Positions 35,250 to 43,918 of a stretch of DNA of 64,000 nt are shown here, one piece after another. The DNA comes from Pseudomonas sp. A-1. Its GTDB lineage: Bacteria; Pseudomonadota; Gammaproteobacteria; Pseudomonadales; Pseudomonadaceae. The DNA lies in NCBI RefSeq assembly GCF_004801855.1, contig NZ_SSTC01000012.1, positions 1 through 64,000 on the forward strand, written 5' to 3'. The translations under genes were made by a program, and so were the position numbers. The notes below the pieces were generated by a model that saw only the letters and a list, made by a program, of their open reading frames with translations, did not search any database and was not told where the DNA came from. How positions within the stretch are numbered: position 1 is the first letter of the stretch; every line of letters begins with the position of its first letter.

Positions 35250-35277
35250 GAAGCCCCCGCCATCTGGCGGGGGCTTC
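35250..35277 (-). terminator. Terminator downstream of pepN
   Basis: GAAGCCCCCGCC (35250-35261) and GGCGGGGGCTTC (35266-35277) form a 12-bp stem with loop ATCT. On the minus strand it is followed by TCTCGTTT. It lies 16 bases past the pepN stop. Confidence 0.75.
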
Positions 35278-35292
35278 TGGGTCATGCCCGGC

Positions 35293-37950
35293 TTACGCCA
35301 GGCTCTTGCTCACCACCTCGTAGACGTCGCTGGACAGCTCGCCGCTGGCGAGGATGCGCTCCAGCTCGCCGCGCATCAGCGCCTGGCGGGCGCTGTCGAA
35401 CTTGCGCCAGCGGGTCAGCGGGGTCAGCTGGCGGGAGGCGATCTGCGGGTTGAGCGCGTTGAGGGCGATCACCTGGTCGGCCAGGAAGCGGTAGCCGGCG
35501 CCGTCGGCGCGGTGGAAGTTGACGTGGTTCTGGTTGGCGAAGGCGCCGATCAGCGCGCGCACCTTGTTGGGGTTCTTCAGGGTGAAGGCGTGGTGGTGCA
35601 TCAGCGCCTGCACGCGCTCGAGGCCGCCGGGCAACGGGCTTGCCGCCTGCACGGCGAACCACTGGTCCATGACCAGCGCGTCGTCCTTGAAGTAGTCGGC
35701 GAACTTGGCCAGCGCCTGGGCCTTCTCGGCGTCGAACGGCGAGTTGACCAGCACGGCCAGCGCGGCGAGGCGCTCGGTCATGTTGTCGGCGTGTTCGAAC
35801 TGCTCCTCGCAGGCGTCGACCACCTCGTCGTCCTCGGCCAGCATCAGATAGGACAGGGCGATGTTCTGCAGGCTGCGCCGGGCGATCTGCGCCGCGTCGG
35901 CGGCGTAGGCGGTGCTGCGCGAGGCCTCGCGGCAGGCCTGGTAGCGGCTCCACAGCAGGTCGAACAGCTCGCGGGAGATTTGCTTGCGGGCGAACTCGCG
36001 GGCGATGTGGATGGCGTCGACGTCGGCCACCTCGCTGAGCTCGGCCAGATAGGCCTCGGCCGGCAGGGAGAGCATCTCGGCGACCATCGCGGCATCCAGG
36101 CCCTCGTCGGCCAGCACCGTGCGCAGCGCCTCGACCAGGCGGGCATCGAGGTGCAGGGGCTCGCTGCGCTGCTGCTGGCCGACCAGCTCCTGCAGCACCT
36201 GCACGGCGAGCTGCTGGCCGGCCTCCCAGCGGTTGAAGCCGTCGGAGTCGTGCTGCATGAGGAACATCAGCTGGTCGCGGCCGTAGGGATAGTGCAGCTT
36301 CACCGGCGCGCTGAAGCCGCGCAGCAGCGAGGGCAGCGGCTGGGTCGGCACGTCGACGAAGGTGAAGCTCTGCTCGGCCGCGGTCACCGCCAGCACGCGC
36401 GAGGTACCGGTCGCCTCGGCCTCGCCGGAGAGGCGCAGCGCCAGCTCCTGGCCGTGGGCGTCGAGCAGGCCCATGGCCACCGGGATGACGAAGGGCTGCT
36501 TGTGCTCCTGGCCGGGGGTGGCCGGGCAGCTCTGGCGGAAGGTCAGGGTGTAGGTCTTGGCATGGGCGTCGTAGCAGTCCTCCACGCTCAGGCGCGGGGT
36601 GCCGGACTGGGTGTACCAGCGCTTGAACTGGCCGAGATCCTGGCCGCTGGCGTCCTCCATGGCCTTGACGAAGTCGTCGCAGGTCACCGCCTGGCCGTCG
36701 TGGCGGGCGAAGTACAGGTCGCTGCCCTTGCGGAAGGCCTCGGCGCCGAGCAGGGTGTGGATCATGCGCAGCACTTCCGCGCCCTTCTCGTAGATGGTCA
36801 GGGTGTAGAAGTTGGAGATTTCCATGTAGGCGTCCGGGCGCACCGGGTGGGCCATGGGGCCGGCGTCCTCGGCGAACTGCTGGGTGCGCAGGAAGGCGAC
36901 GTCCTCGATGCGCTTGACCGTGCGCGAGTTCATGTCGGCCGAGAACTCGGCGTCGCGGAACACGGTGAAGCCTTCCTTGAGCGACAGCTGGAACCAGTCG
37001 CGGCAGGTGACGCGGTTGCCCGACCAGTTGTGGAAGTACTCGTGGGCGACCACCGCCTCGACGCGCTGGTGGGCGGCGTCGGTGGCGGTTTCCGGGTGGG
37101 CCAGCACGCAGCTGGAGTTGAAGATGTTGAGGCCCTTGTTCTCCATGGCGCCCATGTTGAAGTCGTTGACCGCGACGATCATGAAGATGTCCAGGTCGTA
37201 CTCGCGGCCGTACACCTCCTCGTCCCACTTCATCGACTTCTTCAGGCTGTCCATGGCGTGCTGCAGCTTGCCGATGTTCTCCGGTTCGACGTAGATGCGC
37301 AGGGCGACGTCGCGACCGCTCAGGGTCCTGAAGCTGTCCTCGATGCACCACAGGTCGCCCGCCACCAGGGCGAACAGGTAGGCGGGCTTCTTGAACGGGT
37401 CCTGCCAGGTGGCCCAGTGGCGGCCGTCCTCTTCCTGGCCGCTGGCGATCGGGTTGCCGTTGGACAGCAGGATCGGATAGGCCTGCTTGTCGGCGCTGAG
37501 CGTGGTGGTGAATTTGCTCATCACGTCCGGGCGGTCGAGGTAGAAGGTGATCTTGCGGAACCCCTCGGCCTCGCACTGGGTGCAGAACATGCCGCTCGAC
37601 TTGTACAGCCCTTCCAGCGCAGTGTTGCTCTCGGGGTGGATGCGCACGCTGCTGTCGATGACGAACTGCGCCTGGGTCGGCTGCAGGGTCAGGTGGCTGT
37701 CGCTCAGGTGGTAGTCGCCCTTGGCCAGCGGCACGTCGTCCATGGCCAGGGCCAGCAGCTCGAGCTGCTGGCCGTCCAGCACCAGCTTCGGCAGGCCCTC
37801 GCCGGCCTCGGGGTTGCGACGCATGACCAGTTGCGCATGGACCAGGGTGTGGTCCTCGAACAGCTCGAAGGTCAGGTGGGTCTCGTCGATCAGGTAGTCG
37901 GGAGCCTTGTAGTCCTTGAGGTAGACGGTCTTCGGTTGTTCGCTGCGCAT
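35293..37950 (-). CDS. pepN: Aminopeptidase N
   Basis: This 885-residue cytoplasmic M1 metallopeptidase has the GAMEN exopeptidase motif near residue 265 and the zinc site HEYFHNWSGNR near 302, with the third ligand Glu about 19 residues later. Length and domain content (N-terminal saddle, catalytic domain, C-terminal helical arches) match E. coli PepN. The start at ATG 37950 has AAGGA upstream. It removes N-terminal residues from peptides during protein turnover. It is followed by a strong terminator. Confidence 0.96.
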   Translation of the reverse strand: MRSEQPKTVYLKDYKAPDYLIDETHLTFELFEDHTLVHAQLVMRRNPEAGEGLPKLVLDGQQLELLALAMDDVPLAKGDYHLSDSHLTLQPTQAQFVIDSSVRIHPESNTALEGLYKSSGMFCTQCEAEGFRKITFYLDRPDVMSKFTTTLSADKQAYPILLSNGNPIASGQEEDGRHWATWQDPFKKPAYLFALVAGDLWCIEDSFRTLSGRDVALRIYVEPENIGKLQHAMDSLKKSMKWDEEVYGREYDLDIFMIVAVNDFNMGAMENKGLNIFNSSCVLAHPETATDAAHQRVEAVVAHEYFHNWSGNRVTCRDWFQLSLKEGFTVFRDAEFSADMNSRTVKRIEDVAFLRTQQFAEDAGPMAHPVRPDAYMEISNFYTLTIYEKGAEVLRMIHTLLGAEAFRKGSDLYFARHDGQAVTCDDFVKAMEDASGQDLGQFKRWYTQSGTPRLSVEDCYDAHAKTYTLTFRQSCPATPGQEHKQPFVIPVAMGLLDAHGQELALRLSGEAEATGTSRVLAVTAAEQSFTFVDVPTQPLPSLLRGFSAPVKLHYPYGRDQLMFLMQHDSDGFNRWEAGQQLAVQVLQELVGQQQRSEPLHLDARLVEALRTVLADEGLDAAMVAEMLSLPAEAYLAELSEVADVDAIHIAREFARKQISRELFDLLWSRYQACREASRSTAYAADAAQIARRSLQNIALSYLMLAEDDEVVDACEEQFEHADNMTERLAALAVLVNSPFDAEKAQALAKFADYFKDDALVMDQWFAVQAASPLPGGLERVQALMHHHAFTLKNPNKVRALIGAFANQNHVNFHRADGAGYRFLADQVIALNALNPQIASRQLTPLTRWRKFDSARQALMRGELERILASGELSSDVYEVVSKSLA

Positions 37951-37961
37951 GGCTGGCTTCC

Positions 37962-38792
37962 TTAGGGTTGCTGCACGGCCATCTGGTAGGCCGTGTACTT
38001 GCGAATGTTGATCACGCCGGTATCGAAGATCAGGTACTGGCCCTTGATGCCCTGCAGTGTGCCCTCGACCACCGGGTTCTTGTCCAGATCGAAGCTGGCG
38101 ATCTTCGCCGGGTAGGCCGCGACCGGATAGCGCATCTCGACCACCGAGGCCTCCGCCAGCGGCTGGATCGCCTGCAGGCCGAAGCGCTGCTGCAGGGCTT
38201 CGAGGCCCTCGCGGCAGGTATCGAACAGCTGCTCGCGCACCGCCGGCAGGTCGACCGGCTCGGCGTCGCCCTTGAGCAGCGCGCGCCAGTTGGTGCGGTC
38301 GGCGACCTGGCTGCGCAGCAGGTCCTCGACCAGCCCGGACTGCTGGCGGGTGGCCACGCGCAGGATCGGCAGCGCCTGGCTGGCGCCCTGGTCGAGCCAG
38401 CGGGTCGGCAGCTGGGTGGCGCGGGTGATGCCGACCTTCACCCCGGAGGAGTTGGCCAGGTAGACCACGTGGTCGGTCATGCAGAACTGCTCGCCCCAGC
38501 TCGGCTCGCGGCAGGTGCCGGCCTCGTAGTGGCACTTCTCCGGGCTCATGATGCAGCTGTCGCACTGGGCGAGCCTGGTCATGCACGGATAGCAGTAGCC
38601 CTGGGCGTAGCTCTTCTTGGTGCGCCGCCCGCAGTGGCTGCAGTGGATGGCGCCGAGGTACTCCAGGCGCAGGCGCTGGCCGATCAGCGGGTTGAGCGGC
38701 AGCTCACGGTCGTCCAGGCGCAGGGCGTACTGCACCGGGGCGTCCAGGCGCACCGCCATCTTGGTCAGCGCGCCGCGTGCGATCTCGGCCAT
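37962..38792 (-). CDS. DUF2797 family protein
   Basis: This 276-residue protein has a Cys-rich N-terminal region from about residue 51 to 95: C-x2-C, then CYPC and CDSC, likely one or two zinc sites. DHVVYLANSSGVKVGITRATQLPTRWLDQGA follows, in part a GIY-YIG-like strand set (YLA.....KVGITR), which is the feature of DUF2797. No function is established for the family; a nucleic-acid role is guessed from zinc sites and the GIY-YIG-like fold. It lies 11 bases before pepN and overlaps the preceding DUF1315 gene by one base. I chose the start MAEIARG. Confidence 0.8.
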   Translation of the reverse strand: MAEIARGALTKMAVRLDAPVQYALRLDDRELPLNPLIGQRLRLEYLGAIHCSHCGRRTKKSYAQGYCYPCMTRLAQCDSCIMSPEKCHYEAGTCREPSWGEQFCMTDHVVYLANSSGVKVGITRATQLPTRWLDQGASQALPILRVATRQQSGLVEDLLRSQVADRTNWRALLKGDAEPVDLPAVREQLFDTCREGLEALQQRFGLQAIQPLAEASVVEMRYPVAAYPAKIASFDLDKNPVVEGTLQGIKGQYLIFDTGVINIRKYTAYQMAVQQP

Positions 38793-39055
38793 CAGTGCAG
38801 GGTGTCCGAGCTCTTGAACAGGATGTTCGGCACCTCGAAGGACTTCGACTTGCACTCCTGCGGGCCCATGTAGCCGGTGCGCTCCTCCTCGGGCAGGTTC
38901 TTGATCTCCCAGGCGATCATCGCCTGCAGGCTGAGCTCCTTCTGCTCCTGGGTGAGCTTGCGGCCGTCCGGCCACTTGCCGATCTCCACGGCGAGCTTGA
39001 GGCTCTGGTAGATCTCGGGGGTGATGTTCTCGATCATTTCGGCGAAGGACGTCAT
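38792..39055 (-). CDS. DUF1315 (YeaC-like) small protein
   Basis: This 87-residue protein starts at ATG 39055 behind GGAGGC and reads MTSFAEMIENITPEIYQSL, then WPDGRKLTQEQKELSLQAM, the conserved DUF1315 pattern. Its stop overlaps the DUF2797 start, so these two and pepN look like one unit. No function is known for the family. The frame continues upstream but into a repeat element, so the downstream ATG is preferred. Confidence 0.85.
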   Translation of the reverse strand: MTSFAEMIENITPEIYQSLKLAVEIGKWPDGRKLTQEQKELSLQAMIAWEIKNLPEEERTGYMGPQECKSKSFEVPNILFKSSDTLH

Positions 39056-39101
39056 GGGTAGCCTCCAGGGAAAAAGAAGTGATTCTAGCGGGGCCGGATG
39101 G

Positions 39102-39188
39102 CCGTAGGGTGGAAAACGACCGCAGGTCCTTTCCACCGTCCTGCGCGGCACACCGATGGACAGGGCGGCGCCGTTGTCCACCCTGCGG
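39102..39188. repeat. Degenerate copy of the CCGTAGGGTGGAAAAC repeat
   Basis: 39102-39128 repeats the first 27 bases of the element at 33753, and the next bases differ by a single T-to-C change before TTTCCACC. The right end GTTGTCCACCCTGCGG (39173-39188) is a mutated form of GTTTTCCACCCTACGG. It lies between the rhomboid and DUF1315 genes. Confidence 0.75.
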
Positions 39189-39197
39189 GTATCTCGT

Positions 39198-40061
39198 TCA
39201 GCGCCGGCGGCGCGCCAGCAGACCGCCGAGCACACCGGTGGCGCAGCCGATCAGCAGGCCACCGACGTGGGCAGCGTTGGCGATCTCGCCGAGGCCGAGG
39301 GCGCCGATCAGACCGGACAGGCAGACCAGCAGCCACACCAGCATCATGCCGACCACGCCGGGCGGCAGGCGGTAGTGCGGATTGGGCGCCAGGCGCTGGA
39401 ACAGCCAGCAGTGGCCGAGCAGGCCGTAGAGCACGCCGGACAGGCCGCCGAAGATGGCCGGGCCGCCGAACACGAACTGCGCGACGTTGGACACCAGGCT
39501 GTAGAGCAGGACCAGCGCCAGCAGCAGCAGGCTGCCCTGGCGCCACTCGACGCGCCGGCCCAGCTCCCACAGCCACAGGCTGTTCATCGCCAGGTGCAGC
39601 ACGCCGAAGTGCACCAGCATCGGACTGACCAGCCGCCACCACTGGCCGGCGGCGAGGCTGTCGCCCAGCGGCAGGAACCAGGCGTAGTCGCCGTCGATGC
39701 GGAAATCGCTGAAGGTCAGCCAGCTGACCAGTCGCAGGTTGTCGCCGAACCAGGTGGCCAGGGCGACGGCGAAGGTCAGCAGCAGGATCAGGCTGGTGAC
39801 CGGCAGGCCGCGCAGGCGCGCCAGCCACTGGCCGCTGGCGGCCGGGCGCGGCGCGGCCGGCGCTTCGCCGTAGGGGGCGCCGCCGGGATAGCGGGCATAG
39901 AGTTCGCGCACCTGCTCGGCCAATGCCTCGTCCGGCACCCAGAGCACCTGCTCGCCAGACTCCTCGCTGACCCGGTGCGGCACGCCGAGGCGCTGCAGCA
40001 GGGTGACGAAGGCCGCCAGGTCGTCGCCCAGCGGCCGGCGCAGGGCCGCCACCGGACTCAT
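39198..40061 (-). CDS. Rhomboid family intramembrane serine protease (GlpG-like)
   Basis: This 287-residue inner-membrane protein has a cytoplasmic N-terminal domain of about 85 residues, then six membrane segments. The catalytic Ser208 lies in GGLSGVLYG (GxSG), His265 in NAAHVGG, and the HxxxN pair in HLAMN (156-160). All rhomboid catalytic elements are present. It cleaves transmembrane segments; the physiological substrates are not known. The start overlaps the phosphatase stop (ATGA at 40058-40061). Confidence 0.92.
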   Translation of the reverse strand: MSPVAALRRPLGDDLAAFVTLLQRLGVPHRVSEESGEQVLWVPDEALAEQVRELYARYPGGAPYGEAPAAPRPAASGQWLARLRGLPVTSLILLLTFAVALATWFGDNLRLVSWLTFSDFRIDGDYAWFLPLGDSLAAGQWWRLVSPMLVHFGVLHLAMNSLWLWELGRRVEWRQGSLLLLALVLLYSLVSNVAQFVFGGPAIFGGLSGVLYGLLGHCWLFQRLAPNPHYRLPPGVVGMMLVWLLVCLSGLIGALGLGEIANAAHVGGLLIGCATGVLGGLLARRRR

Positions 40062-41032
40062 GCGTCGGCCTCCAGGCGCTTGACCTCGACCCAGAAGAAC
40101 TTGTTGGGGTCCAGGCGGGTTTCCTGGTCGAGGCGGTAGGCCACCAGCTTGCCGCGGCGCACCGCGCTGTAGTCGAGGCAGGCCAGGTTGGGGCGCAGCG
40201 GCGCCGGGGTGCCGTTGCACCAGTAGTGGCCGACGAACAGCATCGGCTCGTCCTCGCCGTAGCGCAGCAGCGCGGCCTTCTGCGCGTTGGTCAGCGGCAG
40301 GTTGGCCACCTCGTCGGGCAGCGCGTCGGGCTGGAAGACGATGTCGCCGTAGGTCTGCGGATCGTCCTCCCAGAACTTGGTGCGGAACACCGAGCGGGTG
40401 AAGCCGTCGCTGCTGGTCAGGGTCAGGCCCTGGGGCAGCGGCATGTCGATGCCGCGCAGCAGGCGCTGGAAGCAGTGGGCGGCGAAGCTGTGCGGATCGC
40501 CGCCCTCCTGGATGAAGGCGCGGTCGATGCGCCCGTCCGGGAAGCGTTCGCGCAGGCGCGCGATCAGCCCGGCATCCCAGCAGGCGTGCACCAGGCGGAA
40601 GCGCCCGGCGTCGAGGAACATCGGCAGCTCGTACATCCAGGCGAGGAAGTCGTGCCAGTCGCCCGGATGGTCCTCGAACTGCGCCAGGGTCTCGCGGATG
40701 AGCCGCTCGTGGCGCGGGACGTGCTCGCGGGCGAAGGTCCGCCCGCTGCCGGGCAGCGCCGGGGTGGTCCAGCCCAGCGCGTACCACTCGTGGTTGCCCA
40801 GCAGGCACAGCGCCTGGCCGGCGGCCACCATGTCGTGGACCAGGTGCATGGCCTCGCGGATGTGCGGGCCGCGGTCGAGGATGTCGCCGAGGAACAGCAC
40901 CATGCGCTGCGGGTGGCGCCAGACGCCGCCCTGGCGGCGGTAGCCGAGGCCGGCCAGCAGGCGTTCGAGGGCTCGCGCGCAGCCATGCACGTCACCGATC
41001 AGGTCGTAGCTGCGCGCCGGGTCGAGCAGCAC
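40058..41032 (-). CDS. PPP-type metallophosphatase
   Basis: This 324-residue protein carries the PPP/ApaH-like metal motifs GDVHG (13-17), GDILDRG (49-55) and GNHE (79-82), with a later GHYW histidine. The start is GTG 41032, overlapping the nadK stop as TAGTG and served by GGAGG inside the end of nadK. It could act on phosphoproteins or on diadenosine polyphosphates; the sequence does not settle which. It is coupled to nadK upstream and to the rhomboid gene downstream. Confidence 0.85.
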   Translation of the reverse strand: MLLDPARSYDLIGDVHGCARALERLLAGLGYRRQGGVWRHPQRMVLFLGDILDRGPHIREAMHLVHDMVAAGQALCLLGNHEWYALGWTTPALPGSGRTFAREHVPRHERLIRETLAQFEDHPGDWHDFLAWMYELPMFLDAGRFRLVHACWDAGLIARLRERFPDGRIDRAFIQEGGDPHSFAAHCFQRLLRGIDMPLPQGLTLTSSDGFTRSVFRTKFWEDDPQTYGDIVFQPDALPDEVANLPLTNAQKAALLRYGEDEPMLFVGHYWCNGTPAPLRPNLACLDYSAVRRGKLVAYRLDQETRLDPNKFFWVEVKRLEADA

Positions 41033-41919
41033 TAGTCATGCCCTCCGAGCCGGCTGCCCCAGCCCAGCTTGGTCCGGCAGACCTCGTAGTAGTTGTGCTC
41101 CAGCGGATGGATCAGCTGCAGTTTCTGCGCCTTCTTGCGGATGGTCAGGGTGTCGCCGGGGGCGCAGGTGAAGTGGTTCTGGCCGTCGCAGGACACCAGC
41201 GGGTAGATCTGCATGTCCGAGGCGATCACCACCTTCAGCTCGCTGTTGCCGTCGACCACGATCGGCCGGCTGGACAGCGTATGCGGGTACATCGGCACGA
41301 TGACGATGGCGTCCAGCTTGGGGTGCATGATCGGCCCGCCGGCCGACAGCGCGTAGGCGGTGGAGCCGGTGGGGGTGGAGACGATCAGGCCGTCGGCCTT
41401 CTGGCTGCAGACGAACTGGCCGTCGATGTACATCTCGAACTCGATCATCCGCGTCGACTTGCCGGGGTGCAGCACCACGTCGTTGAGCGCATCGCTCTGG
41501 CCGATCGACTCCAGGCCGCGGCGCACGTGGGCCTCGAGCAGGAAGCGGCTCTCCAGCAGGTAGCGCCCGGCGAGCACCTCGCTGACCCGGACCTCCAGCT
41601 CGTCGGGACGGATGTCGGTGAGAAAGCCCAGGCTGCCGCGGTTGATGCCCAGCACCGGGGTGCCGTGACGGGCCATGGCGCGGGCGGCGCCGAGCAGGCT
41701 GCCGTCGCCGCCGACCACGATGACCAGGTCGCAGATCTCGCCCATCAGCTTGCGCGTGCAGGTCTGCATGCCATGGCCGGGCAACATCTCGGCGATGCTC
41801 TCCTCGAGAATCACGTGCAGGTTGCGCTCGCCGAGGAAACGTTTCAGGCGACGAATGGTGTCGAGCACCTGCGAGCTGCCCAGGCGCCCGATGATGCCGA
41901 TGTTGCGGAACTGCTCCAT
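41032..41919 (-). CDS. nadK: NAD kinase
   Basis: This 295-residue enzyme has GGDGS (70-74), the ND pair (146-147) and TPTGSTAY (182-189), the diagnostic motifs of NAD kinases. It phosphorylates NAD+ to NADP+ using ATP or polyphosphate. Length and the MEQFRNIGIIGR start match Pseudomonas NadK. The stop is shared with the GTG of the phosphatase gene. It is divergent from the DUF1853 gene with about 105 bp between them. Confidence 0.95.
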   Translation of the reverse strand: MEQFRNIGIIGRLGSSQVLDTIRRLKRFLGERNLHVILEESIAEMLPGHGMQTCTRKLMGEICDLVIVVGGDGSLLGAARAMARHGTPVLGINRGSLGFLTDIRPDELEVRVSEVLAGRYLLESRFLLEAHVRRGLESIGQSDALNDVVLHPGKSTRMIEFEMYIDGQFVCSQKADGLIVSTPTGSTAYALSAGGPIMHPKLDAIVIVPMYPHTLSSRPIVVDGNSELKVVIASDMQIYPLVSCDGQNHFTCAPGDTLTIRKKAQKLQLIHPLEHNYYEVCRTKLGWGSRLGGHD

Positions 41920-42023
41920 GAGATCCTGCCGGCTGCTGTCTGCGGAAGGCCCGATTATGGAGGATGCGCCGGGCGCCGGGCAAACCGCGACAGGCCCGAG
42001 CGCCAGCGGCTATGCTCGCCGGC

Positions 42024-42983
42024 ATGAGCCCGTTCGCCGATCTTCTGCCCCTGCTCCCCGAGCTGCGCCAGCCAGCCGTGCGCGACCTGGCCTGGACCCT
42101 GCTCAGCCCGCCGCTGCTCGAGGCGGTGGACGGCTTTCGCCCGCGCCATCCGCTGCGCGCCAGCGGCTGGGCGGCGCATCCCCACGTGCTCGAGCTGTGG
42201 CTGCGCGCGCTCGACCGCCAGCCGCAGGCCCTGCTCGCGCAACTGGCGGCGGCGCGCGGCAACCGCCTGGGGCGCTACTACGAGCAGCTCTGGCAGTACG
42301 CGCTCGACCAGGCGCCGGGCATCCGCCTGCTGGCGGCCAACCTGGTGATCCGCGAGCGCGGCCACACCCTCGGCGAACTGGACCTGCTGCTGGACGACGA
42401 CGAGGGCCTGCAGCACATCGAGCTGGCGGTGAAGTTCTACCTCGGCCCGGCCCGGGCGGATGGCGGCGACGCCGCGGCCTGGCTCGGCCCGGGGCGTCTC
42501 GATCGCCTCGACCTCAAGCTGGAGCACCTGCGCCAGCACCAGCTGTGCCTCAGCGAGCTGCCGGCGGCCCGGGCGCAGCTGCAGGCGCTGAGCCGCAAGC
42601 CGGTACAGGCCAGCCCCTGGCTGGGCGGCTACCTGTTCTATCCCTGGCGCATCCCCTGCAGCCCGCCGCGCGGCGCTGCGGCGCAGCACCTGCGGGGAAG
42701 CTGGGTGCGCCGGCATGACTGGCCGGCCTGGCAGGCGGCGCACCCGGGCGGCTGGCAGCCGCTGCCGCGCATGGCCTGGCTGGCGCCGGCGGAGTGCACG
42801 GCGGACGAATGCTGGGACGAGCCGCGCCTGAGCGCCTGGCTGGCCGAGCTGCCGGCCGACGCCGCGCCGCGTATGCTGGTCCGGCTGCAGCCCGCCGATG
42901 GTGGGCGCTGGCAGGAGCAGGCGCGGATCTTCCTGGTTGACGACTACTGGCCGCAGGCGGCCGGCAGCGGCGCTCAGGACTGA
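42024..42983 (+). CDS. DUF1853 family protein
   Basis: This 319-residue protein reads MSPFADLLPLLPELRQPAV at the start and has GRYYEQLWQYAL, then GELDLLL and HIELAVKFYLG. The G-E-x-D and E-x-AVKF pattern resembles the core of PD-(D/E)XK nucleases and is characteristic of DUF1853. No function is established. An in-frame ATG at 42012 is also possible; neither has a strong ribosome site. Its last 10 bases overlap the convergent PLP enzyme gene. Confidence 0.78.
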   Translation: MSPFADLLPLLPELRQPAVRDLAWTLLSPPLLEAVDGFRPRHPLRASGWAAHPHVLELWLRALDRQPQALLAQLAAARGNRLGRYYEQLWQYALDQAPGIRLLAANLVIRERGHTLGELDLLLDDDEGLQHIELAVKFYLGPARADGGDAAAWLGPGRLDRLDLKLEHLRQHQLCLSELPAARAQLQALSRKPVQASPWLGGYLFYPWRIPCSPPRGAAAQHLRGSWVRRHDWPAWQAAHPGGWQPLPRMAWLAPAECTADECWDEPRLSAWLAELPADAAPRMLVRLQPADGGRWQEQARIFLVDDYWPQAAGSGAQD

Positions 42984-43918
42984 GCGGCCAGCTCGTGCAG
43001 GCGGGCGTCGAGGGCCCGGCGTCCCTGCAGGCCGCCGCTGTGCACGGCGACGACGCGGCTGCCGCGGGCGATCGCGCCCTGCGCGACCGCCTCCTGCAGC
43101 GCCAGCAGCAGCTTGCCGGTGTACAGCGGCTCGAGCGGCACGCCGGTCTCGGCCTCGAACGCCAGGATGAAGCGCGCCAGCTCGGCATCGAGGCGGGCGA
43201 AACCACCGCGGCTGGCGTCCACCAGCCGGTAGCCCTGCCCCGCCGCTCGGCCGGCCTCGCCCAGCAGGCGCGCCACCGCTTCGGGAACGCCATGGTCGGC
43301 CGGCAGCGCCAGGCAGCCGATCAGCGGGTGCCGGCCAGCCTCGCCGAGCACCAGCCCGGCCAGGGTGGTGCCGCTGCCGGCGGCGGCCCACAGCTCGTGG
43401 TAGTCGTCCCAGCCCAGCGCGGCCAGGCCATCGGCGATCATCTCCACCAGGCCGGCGCAGGACTGCGCCGCGGCCAGGCTCAGGCCGCCCTCGGCCACCG
43501 CCAGGAAAGCGGGATAGCGCTCCCGCCAGGGCTCCCAGAACCCCGGGCTATGGCGTTCGCGGTAACCGCCATAGCCCAGCCAGTGCAGCTGCATGCCGAA
43601 GCCCTGCAGGTCACGGACGGTCGGGGTGTCCTGGGCATGCCCGCGCAGCAGGCCGACGGTGGCGAAGCCGAAACGCGCCCCGGCGGCCGCCAGGGCATGC
43701 AGGTGGTTGGAGTGGGCGCCACCGAGGCTGATCAGCCCCGGCGCGCCCAGGCGGCGGGCCTCGGCGAGGTGCGGGGCGAGCTTGTACCACTTGTTGCCGC
43801 TGATCAGCGGATCGATCCGGTCCAGGCGCAGCAGCGCCAGCTCCACGCCGGCGCGCGCCAGCCAGCTGCAGCGCACCGCCTGCAGGGAGGGCCGTGGCGG
43901 CCAGTCACGATGCGCCAT
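42974..43918 (-). CDS. PLP-dependent deaminase (ACC deaminase/D-cysteine desulfhydrase family)
   Basis: This 314-residue fold-type II PLP enzyme has Lys43 in ISGNKWYKL as the Schiff base residue, GGAHSNHLHA (66-75) holding the cofactor ring, and AGSGTTLAG as the phosphate-binding loop. The family includes ACC deaminase, D-cysteine desulfhydrase and uncharacterised members. The length is slightly shorter than ACC deaminases, which more strictly conserve KREDCN near the lysine. The ATG at 43918 overlaps the stop of the coiled-coil gene by one base. Substrate is not predictable. Confidence 0.85.
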   Translation of the reverse strand: MAHRDWPPRPSLQAVRCSWLARAGVELALLRLDRIDPLISGNKWYKLAPHLAEARRLGAPGLISLGGAHSNHLHALAAAGARFGFATVGLLRGHAQDTPTVRDLQGFGMQLHWLGYGGYRERHSPGFWEPWRERYPAFLAVAEGGLSLAAAQSCAGLVEMIADGLAALGWDDYHELWAAAGSGTTLAGLVLGEAGRHPLIGCLALPADHGVPEAVARLLGEAGRAAGQGYRLVDASRGGFARLDAELARFILAFEAETGVPLEPLYTGKLLLALQEAVAQGAIARGSRVVAVHSGGLQGRRALDARLHELAAQS

